From: Cloeon dipterum
Lineage: Eukaryota; Arthropoda; Insecta; Ephemeroptera; Baetidae
Reading direction: 5' to 3'
Assembly: GCF_949628265.1 (NCBI RefSeq)
Contig: NC_088787.1
Span: 9,724,501-9,788,500 of the forward strand
Length of the DNA stretch: 64,000 nucleotides
The position numbers and the translations under genes are program-made. A model generated the notes under the pieces. The model had not been told where the DNA came from. It searched no databases and was given only the letters and a program-made list of their open reading frames with translations. Positions within the stretch are counted from its first letter, which is position 1. The number at the start of each line of letters is the position of its first letter. Shown piece by piece: positions 11,216-25,000 of the stretch.

Positions 11216-14103
11216 AATTTTAAGTGCCAGGATTGTGTTAGAAATTGCCTTAAAATCTCAAGTATCCGTAGATAAAATCTATTGGTTGTTTCCAACACTT
11301 ACTAAGTGTTGCATTGTCGCAATCATTTCATTATTGGATTGATGAAATTGTTTAGAACTTCGAATAAAGTCAAAATCCAAGTTTGGGGTGAAGCACTGTT
11401 AGCAAATCACAAACACATGCGATGGAGGGGAGAAACTAACCCTCTGTTGTCTGCTGGGGAAACATCGCTAATGATCCATTTTAATCCTAACTTATGGAGC
11501 AACTGTTACGAAAACCATATTCTGGAAACAATAAAAAAGACCCAGCCGTTCAATGTTATGTAAGTAACGTGATTTTGTCACTATGAACTTTTTTACCGAC
11601 TAGAGGGTGTGATCTACTTTAGTTTCTTTAGTTTTAATCAAACTCTGACTGACTCAAAAGCGTTATTATAACCACCTACAATTTGGTTCTGAAGTTTTAA
11701 GCCAGTATGTTCATCAAAATAAGGGCTGTGTATTAATTCGAACCGATTTCAAAGCTTTTTCAGAGGAGGGGGTGCCACAAAGATGCGCTGTTCTCTTTTT
11801 ATCGTGGTGCGGTTGGGAGAAAATTATGAAATCATCGACGTGCTTTCGGCGGCACTCTAAATATCTTCAGGTAGTAAAAAGCCTACTTATGGGTGAATTA
11901 TCAGGGAACGATTCCCTTCTTGGGTCTCTGCTCGTCTGGAAATGTCTCAAGACCTCAAGAGAGGCATCTATTTAACAAAAGATAGTATACAAAAGCTTAA
12001 AATTGGCTGACTGCGACTGCGACGCATATAAAAGGGAAAATCAGCGCTGAAAAAAAAACCTAACAATAAGCTGGATAATCTCGCTCTTCCCCTTGTTATA
12101 GTTTCACAAAGGGCGAACGTAGTTTTAGTCTCCATCAAAGGAGACACGTGAATTTTCATATATACGTGCTAGTCATGGATCACTGCTATTTTTAGTTGAA
12201 ATTTTTCTTTATCAAAAAATCTCACTTCAAGAACTGTAATTATTATTAAAAGATAAAATTGATTTCACACGTCGTAGACCATATGTTATATTTCGCAATG
12301 CATTTTGAATTGTGCAAAAAATGAAAGGGAAGGAAAGTGAAAATCAAAGATAATAAAGTAACAATTAAAATAATAACAGGTTTTGGATGATCGAAAAGAA
12401 CAAAGTGGCCTTAGTACAATGAGGCAATAAATAAAAATGGGAAAACTCGCGCCCGACACTATACGGCACATATGCAAAGTGGAGGCGAAAGCGTGTGAAT
12501 CCCGCCGCGCCAAATGATTTTTGGCAGACGAATCTTTTTGCTAAAATGCGGAAAAGCAAATTCGAGGAAAATCCACCAGCTTTGAATCCCAAAAATGATT
12601 AGTTTTTGTCAGCAAAAAGTTGCAATCAAGATTCTCCATTGCGGCGAAAAATTAAAACGGAGGCAATAAAGTTCCGCACCGTGGGAAATCACGAAATCTC
12701 GTTGTGCAAGTGAGCATTTACATTTAATCTGATTGTTCATTGCGATTAATTAATTATGCCCTTTCTTGTTTCCTGCTAAATCAGTGTCGCACTTCATTCA
12801 TAAAATCGTAAAATGCAAATTAATATTTTATCAGGCTATCCTGCCGTTCCTTCAAGATATAATTTCTTAGAAAACTAAAATTTAGAAGAAAAATCATTTG
12901 GTTATTTTTGAAATAGGTTAACACTGCATGCCTTGCTCGTTTTTCGGAGCGAACAAAAATCCAAAATGAGACACTCAGAAGTTACCTTGGAAATGGTTAA
13001 TCCAAAAATCGCTATCTGTGTTTTGACGAGAGTTTTTCGCGTTTTTCACTGGAAAATGGCACAAGAATGAAATCGCACACTGTTTTCTAGCACTGACACA
13101 TCACGAGCTGGGCGGAGAATGCGCCATGCGGCTTAGAGGAGAAGGAAAAAGGTCCTGAATGTGCCGTTGCTCCGCTCCGTCGGCAGGTCAGTCTGCAGAG
13201 GGAGCCACCGCCGGTGCGTTGACCTCCTTAATAGCTATTATTCGGCCGAAAAATGCCAAGATAAAAGCAAAACATCGCCGCGAGCCAACCAGATTCCCGA
13301 TTTTGATTGCCAATTCAATTCAATCTGTCAACAACTGTGAAAATGGGGTTTTTTGTAGCTTATTGGTCTGGTTCATTCGTCACTCTTGACATACAGATTT
13401 TTTTGTGGTTCCATGATTTTTGTTTAACAACATTTTATTGATTTATTTTTATCTATGAAATTAATTTGAATTTTTATCCATGCCATTTTGAAATATTTAG
13501 ATGCAAATAACCTAATTATTTATCACGCTCTTTTCTTCATTTTTACAAATAATACAATGGTGCAATAATAATTTTAAATTAGTAATGATTTACCTTTGCT
13601 ATTTTATTTTTCATTAAAACTTTTATTAGAATCGTATTATAGACAAAAATACTCATGTCGTTGAAAACTTGCGTCTTTTTTCCACTGAAATTCCTTTTGC
13701 ACGGCAGAAGAAGCCATTATCATCTTCGGTAATTTGGGTTATGTAATGAGAGTGAAGAATTCGAAACGCCGTCGGCGCTCCGTGTTCTCCTTTTCAACAG
13801 AGAGGACCTCTTTTTTGCGCCCGAAATAAGACGCTGTCTCTTTCTCATTCTCATCAGGGGGCACCACCGAAATACACGCTAGACAAAATAGATTTACAGT
13901 CATTTTGTTCTTTAAAGATTGCCTCTAAAAATTAAATCAAATAAATAAAAATTTAAATTTGCTAAAATTGAAATTTTCTGCGTGGATGCAGTAAAATTAA
14001 ATTATTTTTATTGTTTGCATTGGTCCTCAGATTTGGACGATATTTTCTGGTTTAGTCTTGTGTCGCACCCTAAAAATCGAGCTAAATTTCCTTAAATTCA
14101 TCA
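11216..14103. other. Non-coding region, no gene recognised
   Basis: AT-rich DNA with scattered short ORFs of no recognisable family. A GC-richer patch lies near 13090-13300. Nothing else could be supported. Confidence 0.4.
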
Positions 14104-14509
14104 GTTGCATAAACCCTAAGTGTTCGAAGCCACCAACAGATGGCTCCACCGTAGACTTTCGATTTTAAGGCACCTCCGCTGCGATTTCAGACTCAATCTA
14201 GCTACTGTGCATTCTTCAATTAATTTGCTATTTTTTAACGTGCTGAAAACCAAAATCGGTTAAACCAATCGCCGTAGAATCGTGCAAAGCTATTTTTTGA
14301 AATATAAAATCTTTTCCAACGTTTCTGCGGCGAATGGCTGGACTAATTTTGGTTTTCAGCACGTCAAAAGAAATAATTTTAAGTGAAGTATGCATATTGG
14401 CAGGGTTGAGTCTGAAATCGCAGCGGAAGTGAGTTAAAATTCAATTTATTACAAAAGTCTACAGTGCCGTCATCTGCTGGTGGCTTTGAACACTGAGGGT
14501 TTATGCAAC
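14104..14509. mobile_element. Repeat B: MITE-like element with long terminal inverted repeats
   Basis: The left end (GTTGCATAAACCCTAAG...) and the right end (...TGAGGGTTTATGCAAC) are inverted copies over about 180 bp, separated by a short AT-rich centre near 14290-14320. There is no ORF of note, as expected for a foldback or MITE-type element. A truncated relative lies at 50535-50803 and a more diverged one near 11085. Confidence 0.85.
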
Positions 14510-14520
14510 GGGCGAATTAA

Positions 14521-14710
14521 CAAATGTTAAAAATAATAATTCGTCCTGGTCCGCCTGGTCCCAGTAAAATTGCGCAACGTTCGACAAACACCCAAATTTT
14601 CATTGTCGAATTGATTGTTGGCCTTTTCTTGCAACATGGAAATTCGCGTTTGATTGTTGAAAGTTGCGCAATTTTTCCGGGACCAGGACGAAAATATTAT
14701 TTTTAACATT
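14521..14710. mobile_element. Repeat C: palindromic element next to repeat B
   Basis: Near-perfect palindrome: AAATGTTAAAAATAAT at the left is mirrored by ATTATTTTTAACATTT at the right, with TCGTCCTGGTCC inside each arm. The centre carries a conserved stretch (AAACGCGAATTTCCATG on the minus strand) also found at 40200-40313, 40690-40770 and 50339-50466. Confidence 0.8.
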
Positions 14711-15104
14711 TTTAACAGGTTTTTTGTTTTGAAAAGATTGGCGATCGAAGCTTTTTATTTTGCCATGCTGTGTAACTGCGTTAAATCTGTCATTCCCGCG
14801 TGTCAAAGGGTTAAATTAAAGGGACCAATGAGTTCAAACCCTTAATAACCGGTTAAGGAAGCAAAACATACCGGTCAATCAGCAATGAAATCGTGAGAAT
14901 TAACATTAGACAGTAAAATACCGGTTTAGCTTATGAAAAATTGACTGCACAGCACAGCAAAACATTCCGCCCACTTTCTTGCTTCTTGTCATTTTTCCCA
15001 GCTGATAGTGTATACGCAACGCACAGAGTGACAACCCCGTCAGCAATATCAGAATTTTCGCCTCAAATTCCATCCTAAATTTCGTTTCCATTTTCCTTCT
15101 GCAG

Positions 15105-15122
15105 ATGTGTCGGTGGAGCTGA
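15105..15122 (+). promoter_or_regulatory. Candidate short upstream ORF in the YIPF 5'UTR
   Basis: A good acceptor (TTTTCCTTCTGCAG) ends at 15104. If it is used, the 5'UTR begins with an ATG opening a five-codon ORF that stops at 15122, 15 bases before the YIPF start codon. It could lower translation of the main ORF. This depends on the untested acceptor. Confidence 0.35.
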
Positions 15123-15137
15123 AGCAATCGCAGCAGA

Positions 15138-17616
15138 ATGGCAAACAACGACAACAGTTTCGGTGCTCCCTTTGAGTTTCAAGGTATTATTTTGTTTTTA
15201 ATTTTTCCTGCCACCTCACAGGCTTATAATTTATATTATTTCTCTATTTGCATAAATAGATTTCATCCACACAACCCCGCAGACGAATGTGGCCGAGCTG
15301 GACGTGGTGACCTCCGTGAAGGAAAAGTCTGCAGGCTCGTCAAACGCCTTCGAAGATGCTGGACCAGCCGGCGGAGAAACCGGGAAAGACGCGCCCGAGA
15401 CCGCGGGAGGTTCTTTCTGGACCTTTGACTACTACAAAAAGTTCTTCGACGTCAACACGCAGCAGGTATCGGACAGAATCGTCTACTCCATGGTGCCACG
15501 TTCAGGGCAGAACTACCTCGAGACCTACATCAGGCCAAAAGCCGATTTATACGGTATATTAAATCGTTTTGGGACTTTTCTGGAAGTTTGATTTTGTTCT
15601 TCAAAGGGCCTTTTTGGATAAGCGTCACTCTGGTCTTCACAATTGCCGTCAGCAGGAATATGGTCTCGTATCTTCAGTTTGTCGATGACAAAGACCACCA
15701 CTGGAAGTACCAATTTCATACAGGTAAATCAACAATATTATTGAGAACTAAACAAAAAATCGAATTTACTCTGGCACAGCTTTTCAAAATTAATTTGCCC
15801 GCAATTATCACAGCAAATAATATTAAAATATTTAATTCCCCTGCCTAAACAATTTAAAAATATGTATTATTACATTTTTTAAATAACATTATTTGTTTAT
15901 TTATTATTTTTTCCTAGCGATATTAAATCTGCCTGTGGTTTATATTTTAACTAGTTAAGATTCATGTTCTGTTTTATTTTTTATTTATAATAATAAAATT
16001 TTTGGCTTTCAAAATTCAATTTTACAATTATTGGTATTAAAAACCAATGTTATCAACAGTAAAATTGGAAATATTTTTGAAACATACACACTTTTGCCAG
16101 GAATTTTACCCCATATTAAAAGAAAATTGTCTCCAAAGCGTCAAAAAGTTCCCAGCTGAATTAAAATAAAATGTTTTGCTGAATTGGTGTTTTAAATTTT
16201 ATTTGTTCGCGCGGGAGGTTATGGAATTAGACCAACTACGTATGAATAGATTTCATTTCCGAATAAAGTAAAAATTTTAAATAAAAATCACAGCCATAAA
16301 TTCATATTTCGATTGAGTTCTATAATTAAAAAAAAACTATTCTCACATGTTTATAATTTAAAATTTCAGTATCATACGCTGCGACTGCGATATTCCTGTA
16401 CGCGTGGCTGCTGCCACTGATTGTGTGGGCGTGCATGTGGTGGCAAGGAGGCCAGAGCAGGCTCAGCGTCCTCGACATCCTCTGCATTTACGGCTACTCC
16501 CTGGCCATCTTCATTCCCACCTCTGTAACAAAATTATCCCTTTTATCCAATTCATTTAAATTCACTCCCATTTTTCTTACAGACTTTGTGGATAATCCAG
16601 ATCGGCTGGGTGCAGTGGACGCTTTTGTTGGTCGCGGTTGGCCTGTCCGGGACGGTGCTGCTGTCCAGCATCTGGCCGGCCGCGCAGGACGCCAGCAGGG
16701 CCATCGCAGTTCCTCTAGCAGTCGTCGTTCTGGGGCTGCATGTGGTTATGGCGGCTTGCTTCATGGTGAGCCTAACCTAGTCGGTCGCCAAAATAATTCA
16801 TTTCCTCTCGCTTACTGTTGATTTGTTGCATTTAATCCAAACCACTTGCTTAAAAGTATATTTTGTAAAGTTACTGAGTATTTTCCAGTCTAGAGTTCGA
16901 CTTATTTTGTTTTTAATTTAATGCTTATGTATTTGAGGAGCAATAATGATTAAATTTGTGTTTTGTTCATTAAGAGCTTTGAGAATTAATTGCCACCCAA
17001 AGGTATTGGGCAAATCTGCGACGCTAGACCATTTTTTACAATCCTCGATTTAACAAAGTTGTCAAAGTTTACCAGACTTTTTACTATTTAAATACAATAA
17101 AGGCTATTTTTAGACGAAAATGATAGATTAGGTGGAAAAATTTAGTTTTTTATCAACGTGATTTTAAATGTTGAGAGTAAGATTCAGGAATTTAAGTTGG
17201 TCATTTTTAATCCCTTTGACGTCTGTGAACGCCATTTAACGAATTTTTTAATTCTAATTAATATAATGGCTGCAGCAAATCGACTAAAACTACATAATTT
17301 GGTAAAATCGTTTTTTAAAAAAAATAACACGGAATATTTAAATTTTGACTGATAATTTAATCAATTATTACCCATTTCTATTTTACCACATTTGAAATCC
17401 TTTCTTCACTATTTTTCTTACTTATTTAATCCTATTAATTCTTCTGCATCCTCTTTTTCTCACTACTTCAGCATGAACAAATTTACGACTCTTTCACTCT
17501 TTTCACTCCAGATTTTCTTCTTCAATGCCACAAGTAGCGACTTTTCTCCTACGTCACCTCCTCTGTCGACAACAGTGCATGAAGCTATCGGCTCTACCGC
17601 GGCTTCAAAAATCTGA
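15138..17616 (+). CDS. YIPF1: YIPF1/YIPF2-like Yip1-domain Golgi membrane protein, complete
   Basis: Six coding exons fit in frame: 15138-15183, 15260-15553, 15607-15723, 16370-16524, 16583-16765, 17512-17616. They give 299 aa, close to the roughly 300 aa of vertebrate YIPF1 and YIPF2. The N-terminus is hydrophilic (about residues 1-75, with the conserved FEFQDF near the start), followed by the family signature FWTFDYYKKFFDV and then PDLYGPFW-like ADLYGPFWI. Five hydrophobic segments follow, including YGYSLAIFIPTS. Yip1-family proteins are multi-spanning Golgi/ER proteins that bind Rab GTPases and influence vesicle traffic and Golgi structure; YIPF1 and YIPF2 partner YIPF6. The short C-terminal tail is Ser/Thr/Pro-rich. 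The gene converges on INPP4, with 1.4 kb between the stop codons. A polyadenylation signal is at 17709. The single invertebrate gene is probably equally related to YIPF1 and YIPF2. Confidence 0.92.
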
Positions 17617-17708
17617 TTTCCTGTTTGTTGTGCTTAAAAGAGTAATTATTATTTCATTCCATTCGGTTGCGTGGAATCAGTTATGTGATTTTGATGTGTA
17701 CATATACA

Positions 17709-17714
17709 AATAAA
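17709..17714 (+). terminator. Polyadenylation signal of the YIPF gene
   Basis: AATAAA lies 93 bp after the stop codon on the same strand. Confidence 0.6.
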
Positions 17715-17719
17715 AATTC

Positions 17720-19061
17720 GTGAAAATTGTATTAACAGTGATTTATTTTTTCTGCAAGGCTCTAACAAGGTAAGATTCCTCTGAAAATGTTAAGAACTAC
17801 AAAGATTTTGTCGTGTATATGTGTAAATAGCACAATATCATTGGGGATAAACATGACGAATCGAGTTCTAAAAAATTCAGACGCTATGAATTAGATACAT
17901 TAAGTAACAGAGAATGTGATAGTTTCGAACAATAATCAAAGCGTTGACTGGTGCTGCTAGCACCGATTATACATTCACAAATAATATTAATAATAATCAC
18001 AAGTGATTTGATAAAAAGAGGTACATAAATCACATTTTTTTAATTTTTAATAAATACAAGCGATAGAAGTATGACCAGAAAAAATTACTTAAGTAAGGCA
18101 AAAACGAGTGTGTGTGTTTGTGTTTGTAAAGATAAGTCAATGGTTAAAATGTACTCGTGAATGAGCAAGTTTTGTGCTCTGTAGATCAGTACTTTTGTTT
18201 TGTCGTTCAGAAGGTGCTTTTTAACACAGCTGCTCTCAAAGGACGTGATTTGAGCACCGAAAATCGTATTTTTATATTTTGGCTGGCCGTTTCAGACTAA
18301 AAAATTCGATTGAAAGACTAAGATTAAAAAAAATTTGGAATTCACTTATAGAGAATTTATTTAATTAACAAATACTAAAGCTGTTGACAGTTCTAAAAGT
18401 GGATCTAAATAAAAAAATCAATCTTATTGTTATATTTTTTATAATAATCTACGTTAATTGGGAAATAGCTTTAATTTTCCCAGGTAACTGTTCAAATTTT
18501 GAGAAAATCAGCTCCAGAGTCTGTATGAAATTCAAGCAAAGAGAAGTTAGTGTTTCCCTATTGACACCCATGATTATTTATTCCATCAGAAGGAAAATTT
18601 AGCTCATAATTCGTAAACTGCATAAAAATCAATGACTGAACTATTTCATCTTCAAAACATTTTGAAAAACCCGAAATTTATTTGTTACTCAACCTTCTTT
18701 AAAATCATTGCAAATTCTAGAGCTGGATGTGTGCTAAATTTCTCAAAAAGAAATAAATTTATTTCGTCAGAGCTGAAAATGCAATTATTATTAATTAGTT
18801 ATTTCCCTAAAAAGATCCACTTTAGGTCAAATTATCATGACATTATTTGTCTCTCTAGCTTTAAACATAAATAATTGTGGTTAAACCTACTTAGACTCAG
18901 TTTTAAAAAGAAAATGTGCACTCAACCAGCCAATCTAATCAAGTTTTTGGTGTTCACGTCACGTTCTTGGCATCATGCGCGATTCAGCCGAAAAAGGTTG
19001 ACAACACTGACAGGCTCCTCTGGCGCTACTGATCGGAAGAGGGGGAGAGAGGGGGGAAGCT
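17720..19061. other. Convergent intergenic spacer between YIPF and INPP4
   Basis: AT-rich DNA holding the 3' ends of two converging genes. No additional gene or repeat was recognised. Confidence 0.5.
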
Positions 19062-22000
19062 CTACGTTTCATTGGATCCGTAAGTACCTGCCGGAGGTCT
19101 GTACTGCTTGGGGAAGGTGAGAAGCTGAAGAGTGTTGAACGCGTACTTGCTGACGCCGATGTTCTTGCGCGTGTTCTCCATGCGGCAGCCCTCGCTGCGC
19201 AGGCAGTCGAGCGCGCGCTGCAGCTCGCCGTCCGACAGGTTGTACTCGGACAGCAGGATGTTGCACTGCTCCAGGGTCACGGCCATGCCCGTCCGGTCTT
19301 TGGCGCTTTTGCAGCTCGTGAACCTGGATTTCCACATTGGATTTAATGCGTTAAAATAGACACGGTCGTGAATTGAAACGGATTTTTCAAAAAGGAGTAA
19401 AATTTTTTCCAATATATAAGGTATCTGAGCGCATGCATTATTTCCATCTCAAATTTGAACAAAATTGGAAAGAAGGGAAGAATTTCCAAATAAGAACCAT
19501 TATTTAACTAAGAGCGTCCATCGGGATTATTTTTTGTCCTGTGTTTACGTTTTCCTGAGAGTAATTTCCTGGGTTCAACCTGGTCCTGGGATTTTTTTTT
19601 AATCAGAAACGTAAAAAACTTCGAGAAATCCCGGCTCGCTTGACGCCATTCTATGCAAAAATGTCTCAAAATTTTTAATTAGGATTAGGTGTCAAATTTT
19701 AATTTTAAATTAAAAATAATCATTTTTCTCTTCTTGCTCTGGGCCGCGCGCTAAGTGTGCAGCACGCACGCAAAAAGGAAAAAGCCATAATTGTTAATCT
19801 ATTATTCACTGTTACATGTTACTAAATTTTACCATTGGGATTGCTGTGCCAAGAAAAAATAGAGTATTTCCCAGCCTGATGGACGCTCAAATTTATAAAT
19901 GGTAAATTTGCAAACAAATAATATTTAACTCTGATGGCAAGTCCAAAAATTAAATAACTAAATAAAATTAATTTGACCATCATTTTTGGAGGTTAATGCT
20001 TACCTAAGTCCGCTCATCGCCCTGCAAATGGTGGATGCCAACTGCAGGATTTCTACGTTTTTGGATTTTTTGTTGTGCACTGCGGTCTTCAGTTTTTCTA
20101 CAACGCTAGCTAGAGGTGGAGCACCGTATGAGCTTCGCACTGAAACGAAATCGTTATGAGAAAAAAACAACCCAAAATTCTTAAATTGAAAAATCGGTTA
20201 AATAAATATTATTATTATTTCTCTCATTACTTTCGCGGCACTTACATCCAGGTTCGTTGTAGCCGGAGAGACTGGAATCACTGATTTTCTTGTATCGATT
20301 GTAATAGTCGTTGAGCCGCTCAAAATTGTCAATGTTGCTCTTCTCCTGCGGTTTCGTTTTGCCCAGGCCTTCAGCCAGGGTTGCCTTCTCATTAATTCCG
20401 ATGTTGAAGAACACCGGAGTGACGTTGAAAGATCGATTAGCACCAGCTGAAAGCCAACTTCAGCAACGGAACGGCAAAAAATCAAGCAAAATCTCACCTG
20501 GCGGCGGTGGAAGAAGGGACATGACGACCTCTGGCACTGGCACGATGACGTTCAGTGCCGCCCTCGAACCGGTCACTCTTGGCACAATGTTTGGTCTGGT
20601 CTCTTGGGCCGAGCCAGCAGGCCGTTCAGTGCTCGCGTGCACCAGAGTAAATGTCACCTAAATAAAATATGATGAAATTAGAATAAATTGGAGGGATAAA
20701 ATGAAAAATTGCATCAGTAAATATAGATAAAACGCATTTTTCTCAAAATTTCAGCCCATTATTCCATGAAGTTGAGCCTGGGAAAATAAATAGTAGAAAT
20801 AACCCAATTAAAATTGATGGGCACAGATTATTCTAATTATTTAATTCTTTTCCTTTTTACATATTAATTACTTATTTATATAAAATGCGCCTAGGGTTGC
20901 ATATACTTACCACTGGTTTTTACCAAGTTCTTGCGCAATAAATAAATTTATTCCATTTTTCCCATGTGAAAATCTAAAATTTGCGGTTGGAGTGGTCAAA
21001 ATATCCTCTACTTTGCAAGGTTTATCTTTTGAATTGCTATTCCGTTCGTGAAAAAGAGGCACTCACAGTGCAGAGGTCTTCAACTGCCACGACCATGTCT
21101 CCCCACATGGCAATCTCGTCGCCGTGGTAGCTGAGCAGGGCCTCAAACTCGACCAGCGGCCCAAGTGTGCTTAAGACTAGAAGGAATTTTGGGTCGGGCT
21201 TGGAGCACCACAACTTGGCCATCAGCCCTGTCACCAGCGACGTCAGCTGCGCAAATAAACAAATTAAAAAACCAAACTTCTTTCAAAATTGAGGATATTA
21301 TACCGCTTGTGAGAAGCAAATGTCCCTTCTGTACTGAACGCTGCACGCCTTCATAGCTGCCCTCGAGTCCTGCTGCACCCTGAGCACGGAATGTGTGAGG
21401 CGTGCCGTCTTCAGCAAGCCATCCATCGCCTGACGCAGTTTGCGCATCGGCGGTCGTAACTCGGCCGCCCAATCAACCATCGCCGCAAAATCCAAGCCTT
21501 CCGTAAACTTGTTTATGCGCTTGACGTTCCTGAAATTTATAAAAATCACGTTTTATAAATTAAAAAGTTTTAAATCCAATAATTTAATTTTTTCCATTTT
21601 CTAGCAGATAATTTTAGTTGCCATATATTCAAAAGCTTAACAAAATATATTTCATTTGAACTGTGATACTTTAGTTTCCTTGAAGAAATTTATAAAGTTT
21701 TTTTTCGCGCAGAATTTATTTTAATACATAAAGCTGCACAAAAAAAGTAAAAAAACTTTTAATATAAGTAAAATATAGTTTAAGATTAAATTATTTATGA
21801 ATTAAACCTTAAATAAAGATATGAACCCTAAATTTAGTTCCATATCATTCCTACGATAAATTTAAATTTGTTTAAAATATTACCCATCGGAATCTTTGAT
21901 GCCCTCGGAGGAACTGGAATGCGAGGAAAGTTTCCTGGTATTTTGCGTCCTGAGCCGGACGGCGGGACTGCCTACTCTGCCGCAGAGAAACTTGACTTTC

Positions 22001-25000
22001 GATACCAAACACATCATAGAAGCCTCGATGTTGAGCTGCGTCAGGTCCCACGGTTCAGGTTCGTCCGTTGGCTTGTAGTAATTGGCGGTGGGAGAGTTGC
22101 ACATGGCCTGAGTATCTGATACAAAATATGAAAGACTGATTGATGAGAATCCGATTAAATTACCTAGGAACTGTCGCGATATTGACTCTGGACCGCTGTC
22201 CGCGGGAATGATCTGTTTGATTTCGTCATCAAGCTTTTCCAGGTCGGCGTTGAAATCATTGCGAATTACGATGTCGACGACGCTGTTCTCCTTGTCCTTT
22301 TCGTTTTCGCCGCTTGGAGAGGCGTCGTCGTTAAGACTGCTTTTGCTACTCTCGTCGTGATCCAGGATCTTGATCACGGTTTCTTCAGTTTCACAATGAA
22401 GCGGAATTTCGAGCAAATTGTTGCCGTCCACCAACACCGACTCACCAACGTGGACGATTTCAGCGGTTAGAGTGTCGCCGTCATCAGTTGTCCAGCAGTT
22501 GACTGGAGATTGAAAGGGACATTATTTATTAGTGCGCTTGGAATTTAAACTGATCTAGGACAATTTGCAGCAGGATTTAATTAACATTATTTTTCTTTAC
22601 AAAAGAAACCAAGCAACATTTTTAAGATTATGTAAATTAAACAAATCCCGAAATTTCCTGTTTCTGATAAAAGAAATCCAGATTTCTTGGCAACTCTTGT
22701 TCTATAACTTTCCAGCTAAAAAATCCTTTCTAATCTCTTGCCAGGATGTTTGTCAATTTTTTTTTAATTATTTATTCCTTTTGCAAAACGCATTTGGATT
22801 TTAATTTGTATGTGACCATTTATGAAATTTTATGATTTTAAAGATATTTTAACTTAACACCGTTTAACACAAATAATTATTTTCTGGTTCCTGTCCAGAA
22901 TTTGAGTAGAAATCCACAATAATTTCAGTTTAAATTTCCTGTCCTTCTATTTTCGTTCAGTTTACTTAATTCTATATTCTATTAGTCCAAACTGAAGAGT
23001 ACTACTTACTCAATCGAAGCCTCTCGTCGACTGGCGTGCTCAAATCAGGGCTGAGAAGCTCGTCCTCAGGCAGCGGCTTGAAGTTCAGAAGTTGTTGAGT
23101 AATTCGGCGATAGGGCGTGAGAATATCAGCTTTATCACATTCCAGGGTGGAGCTAACTTTGAACTCTTCCAAGAAACTCATAGCCTCCTCGACCAGACTC
23201 GTGTCCCACAAGCTCAGCAGAATTTTCGTCTAATTTTAATTGCATTTTAATATGTTACCCTTAAGTAAAATCGAATTTAACCTTTTTGATTAGCTCCTCG
23301 CAGATGGGAAGCATTCCCTGCGTCTGCTTCTCCTTGGCTAACTTCATTAAGCTGCGCATACTCTCGACAACCTCGCGTCTCAGCTGCTTGATGGCCTGCA
23401 CGGCGTCGTGCGCCATCGAGATGCGGCTCGGCCCCTGATCGTCCTCGTTGGCGTTCGACTCGGCCTCCTTGATCTGCTGCAGCAGCCTCAGCAGCCCGCC
23501 GGCCTTGCACTTGTTTGCGTGGCTGGTGAAGGCGCCCACGGTAATGACGTCGTAGAGGCCGGTGCGCCGCAGCGTGTCGTTCTGCACCCACATCCGCTGC
23601 AGGTGCAGGTTGATTGGCACAAATTCAAGGGAGCGATCATCTTTCTGGCAGCTTGGTTTGAAGTTACGATCTGGGCAACAAAATATTAATAATAAGTTCA
23701 ACTTGTAAGAAAATGTTTAAAATTATATTTGCTGATTTATGACATAAAATAGATTGATTTTTGCAAAAAAAGTTAAATTAAATTATACACGAAATATTAA
23801 AAATCAATGAAAAATTGATCCTCAACTTATTCTTGATTTCTAAATAAATGATAAAACATAAAACCGCAGCAAGTTAACAATAACCGCAATTTATGATAAA
23901 TAGTTCCTTTCTAAAAATATTAGCATTTAATATTTTTATAAATATACACATGGCTGAACACTTCATCCCAAAAGTAAAATTTTAATACCCTTGTTATTTT
24001 GGAGATTCTGCTTTGCTTGCGAGTACATGTGGAGGAGGTGGAGGTGTCGGTCGAGTAACTGGATCTGCTTGGAATGCCACGGATCGCGGAGCTCTCCCAT
24101 TCCAGCGACCTCCTGGAGCAATTCCTTCTCATCATTTATCCAGAGTTGCCTGAAGCATTGACGAAATTAGCTAAAATGATCTAAACTTTAACTGAAATGA
24201 GATTACAGGAGTTGTTGAGGAAACGTGAATGATAATCTCGACTCGGCCATCATTTCGTGGACACAAATGTCTCCTCCGAGGCCCGAGTGAAATCGGTATG
24301 TGCGAATGAACGGTGACGTAAATATCTTGTTCAGCTCTCCTTGCTGCGGAAGACTCAATTTGGTGCCCAGTCTTGAAGGGAGAGAATAAGAGCGGCGATG
24401 CGAGTAAACTACTGCGTCCGGCTTCAAGGGACTTTTGCACGGGGTCGACTCTGTGCTGGTGTGACTGTTTTCCACCTTCAAGGTCCAAGAGGTGGCGGTG
24501 ACAAACCCGGTGGTGTAAGCCTCGATGTTTGGAGTGATTGATTTCAATGCGAGCCTAAAATTTAGTCATTTTTTATTGACAGTCTATTGAAGCAACGCTC
24601 TAGTTTCTGGCAAAATTATTGTTATATTATCGTGTTCTAGTTGTTTTATCAAGTTAAATATTTTAAATATAACAGAGTTTGTGAGTTGTGTGGTTCCAAA
24701 GGTTAAAAATTCTTGTGAAGAACGAATTAAAACAAGTTTTGAACTCAGTTTCCGTCATCCATGATGATATTATTATATTACAATTAGAGGAGATAAATAT
24801 ATTAATTATTCATCATCTTTTATTTCCTGGAAGTCCCACAGTTTCCGAGTTGGGCTGGGAAAAATGCAATTAGCTCCTAAATGGTTCTACAATAAATGGC
24901 AAGAAATATGAAATTTCATGAGCTCTTAGATTGTTTATATTTTATTTTTATATGGTTAACAATAAATTTAAAGCTTACAAAGCCCATGGCAAACAATTAC

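Noticed and set aside
23277..23591. 104-codon alternative-frame ORF
   Set aside because: Alternative frame of INPP4 exon 9, whose true frame carries the [11 protein letters not shown] hallmark.
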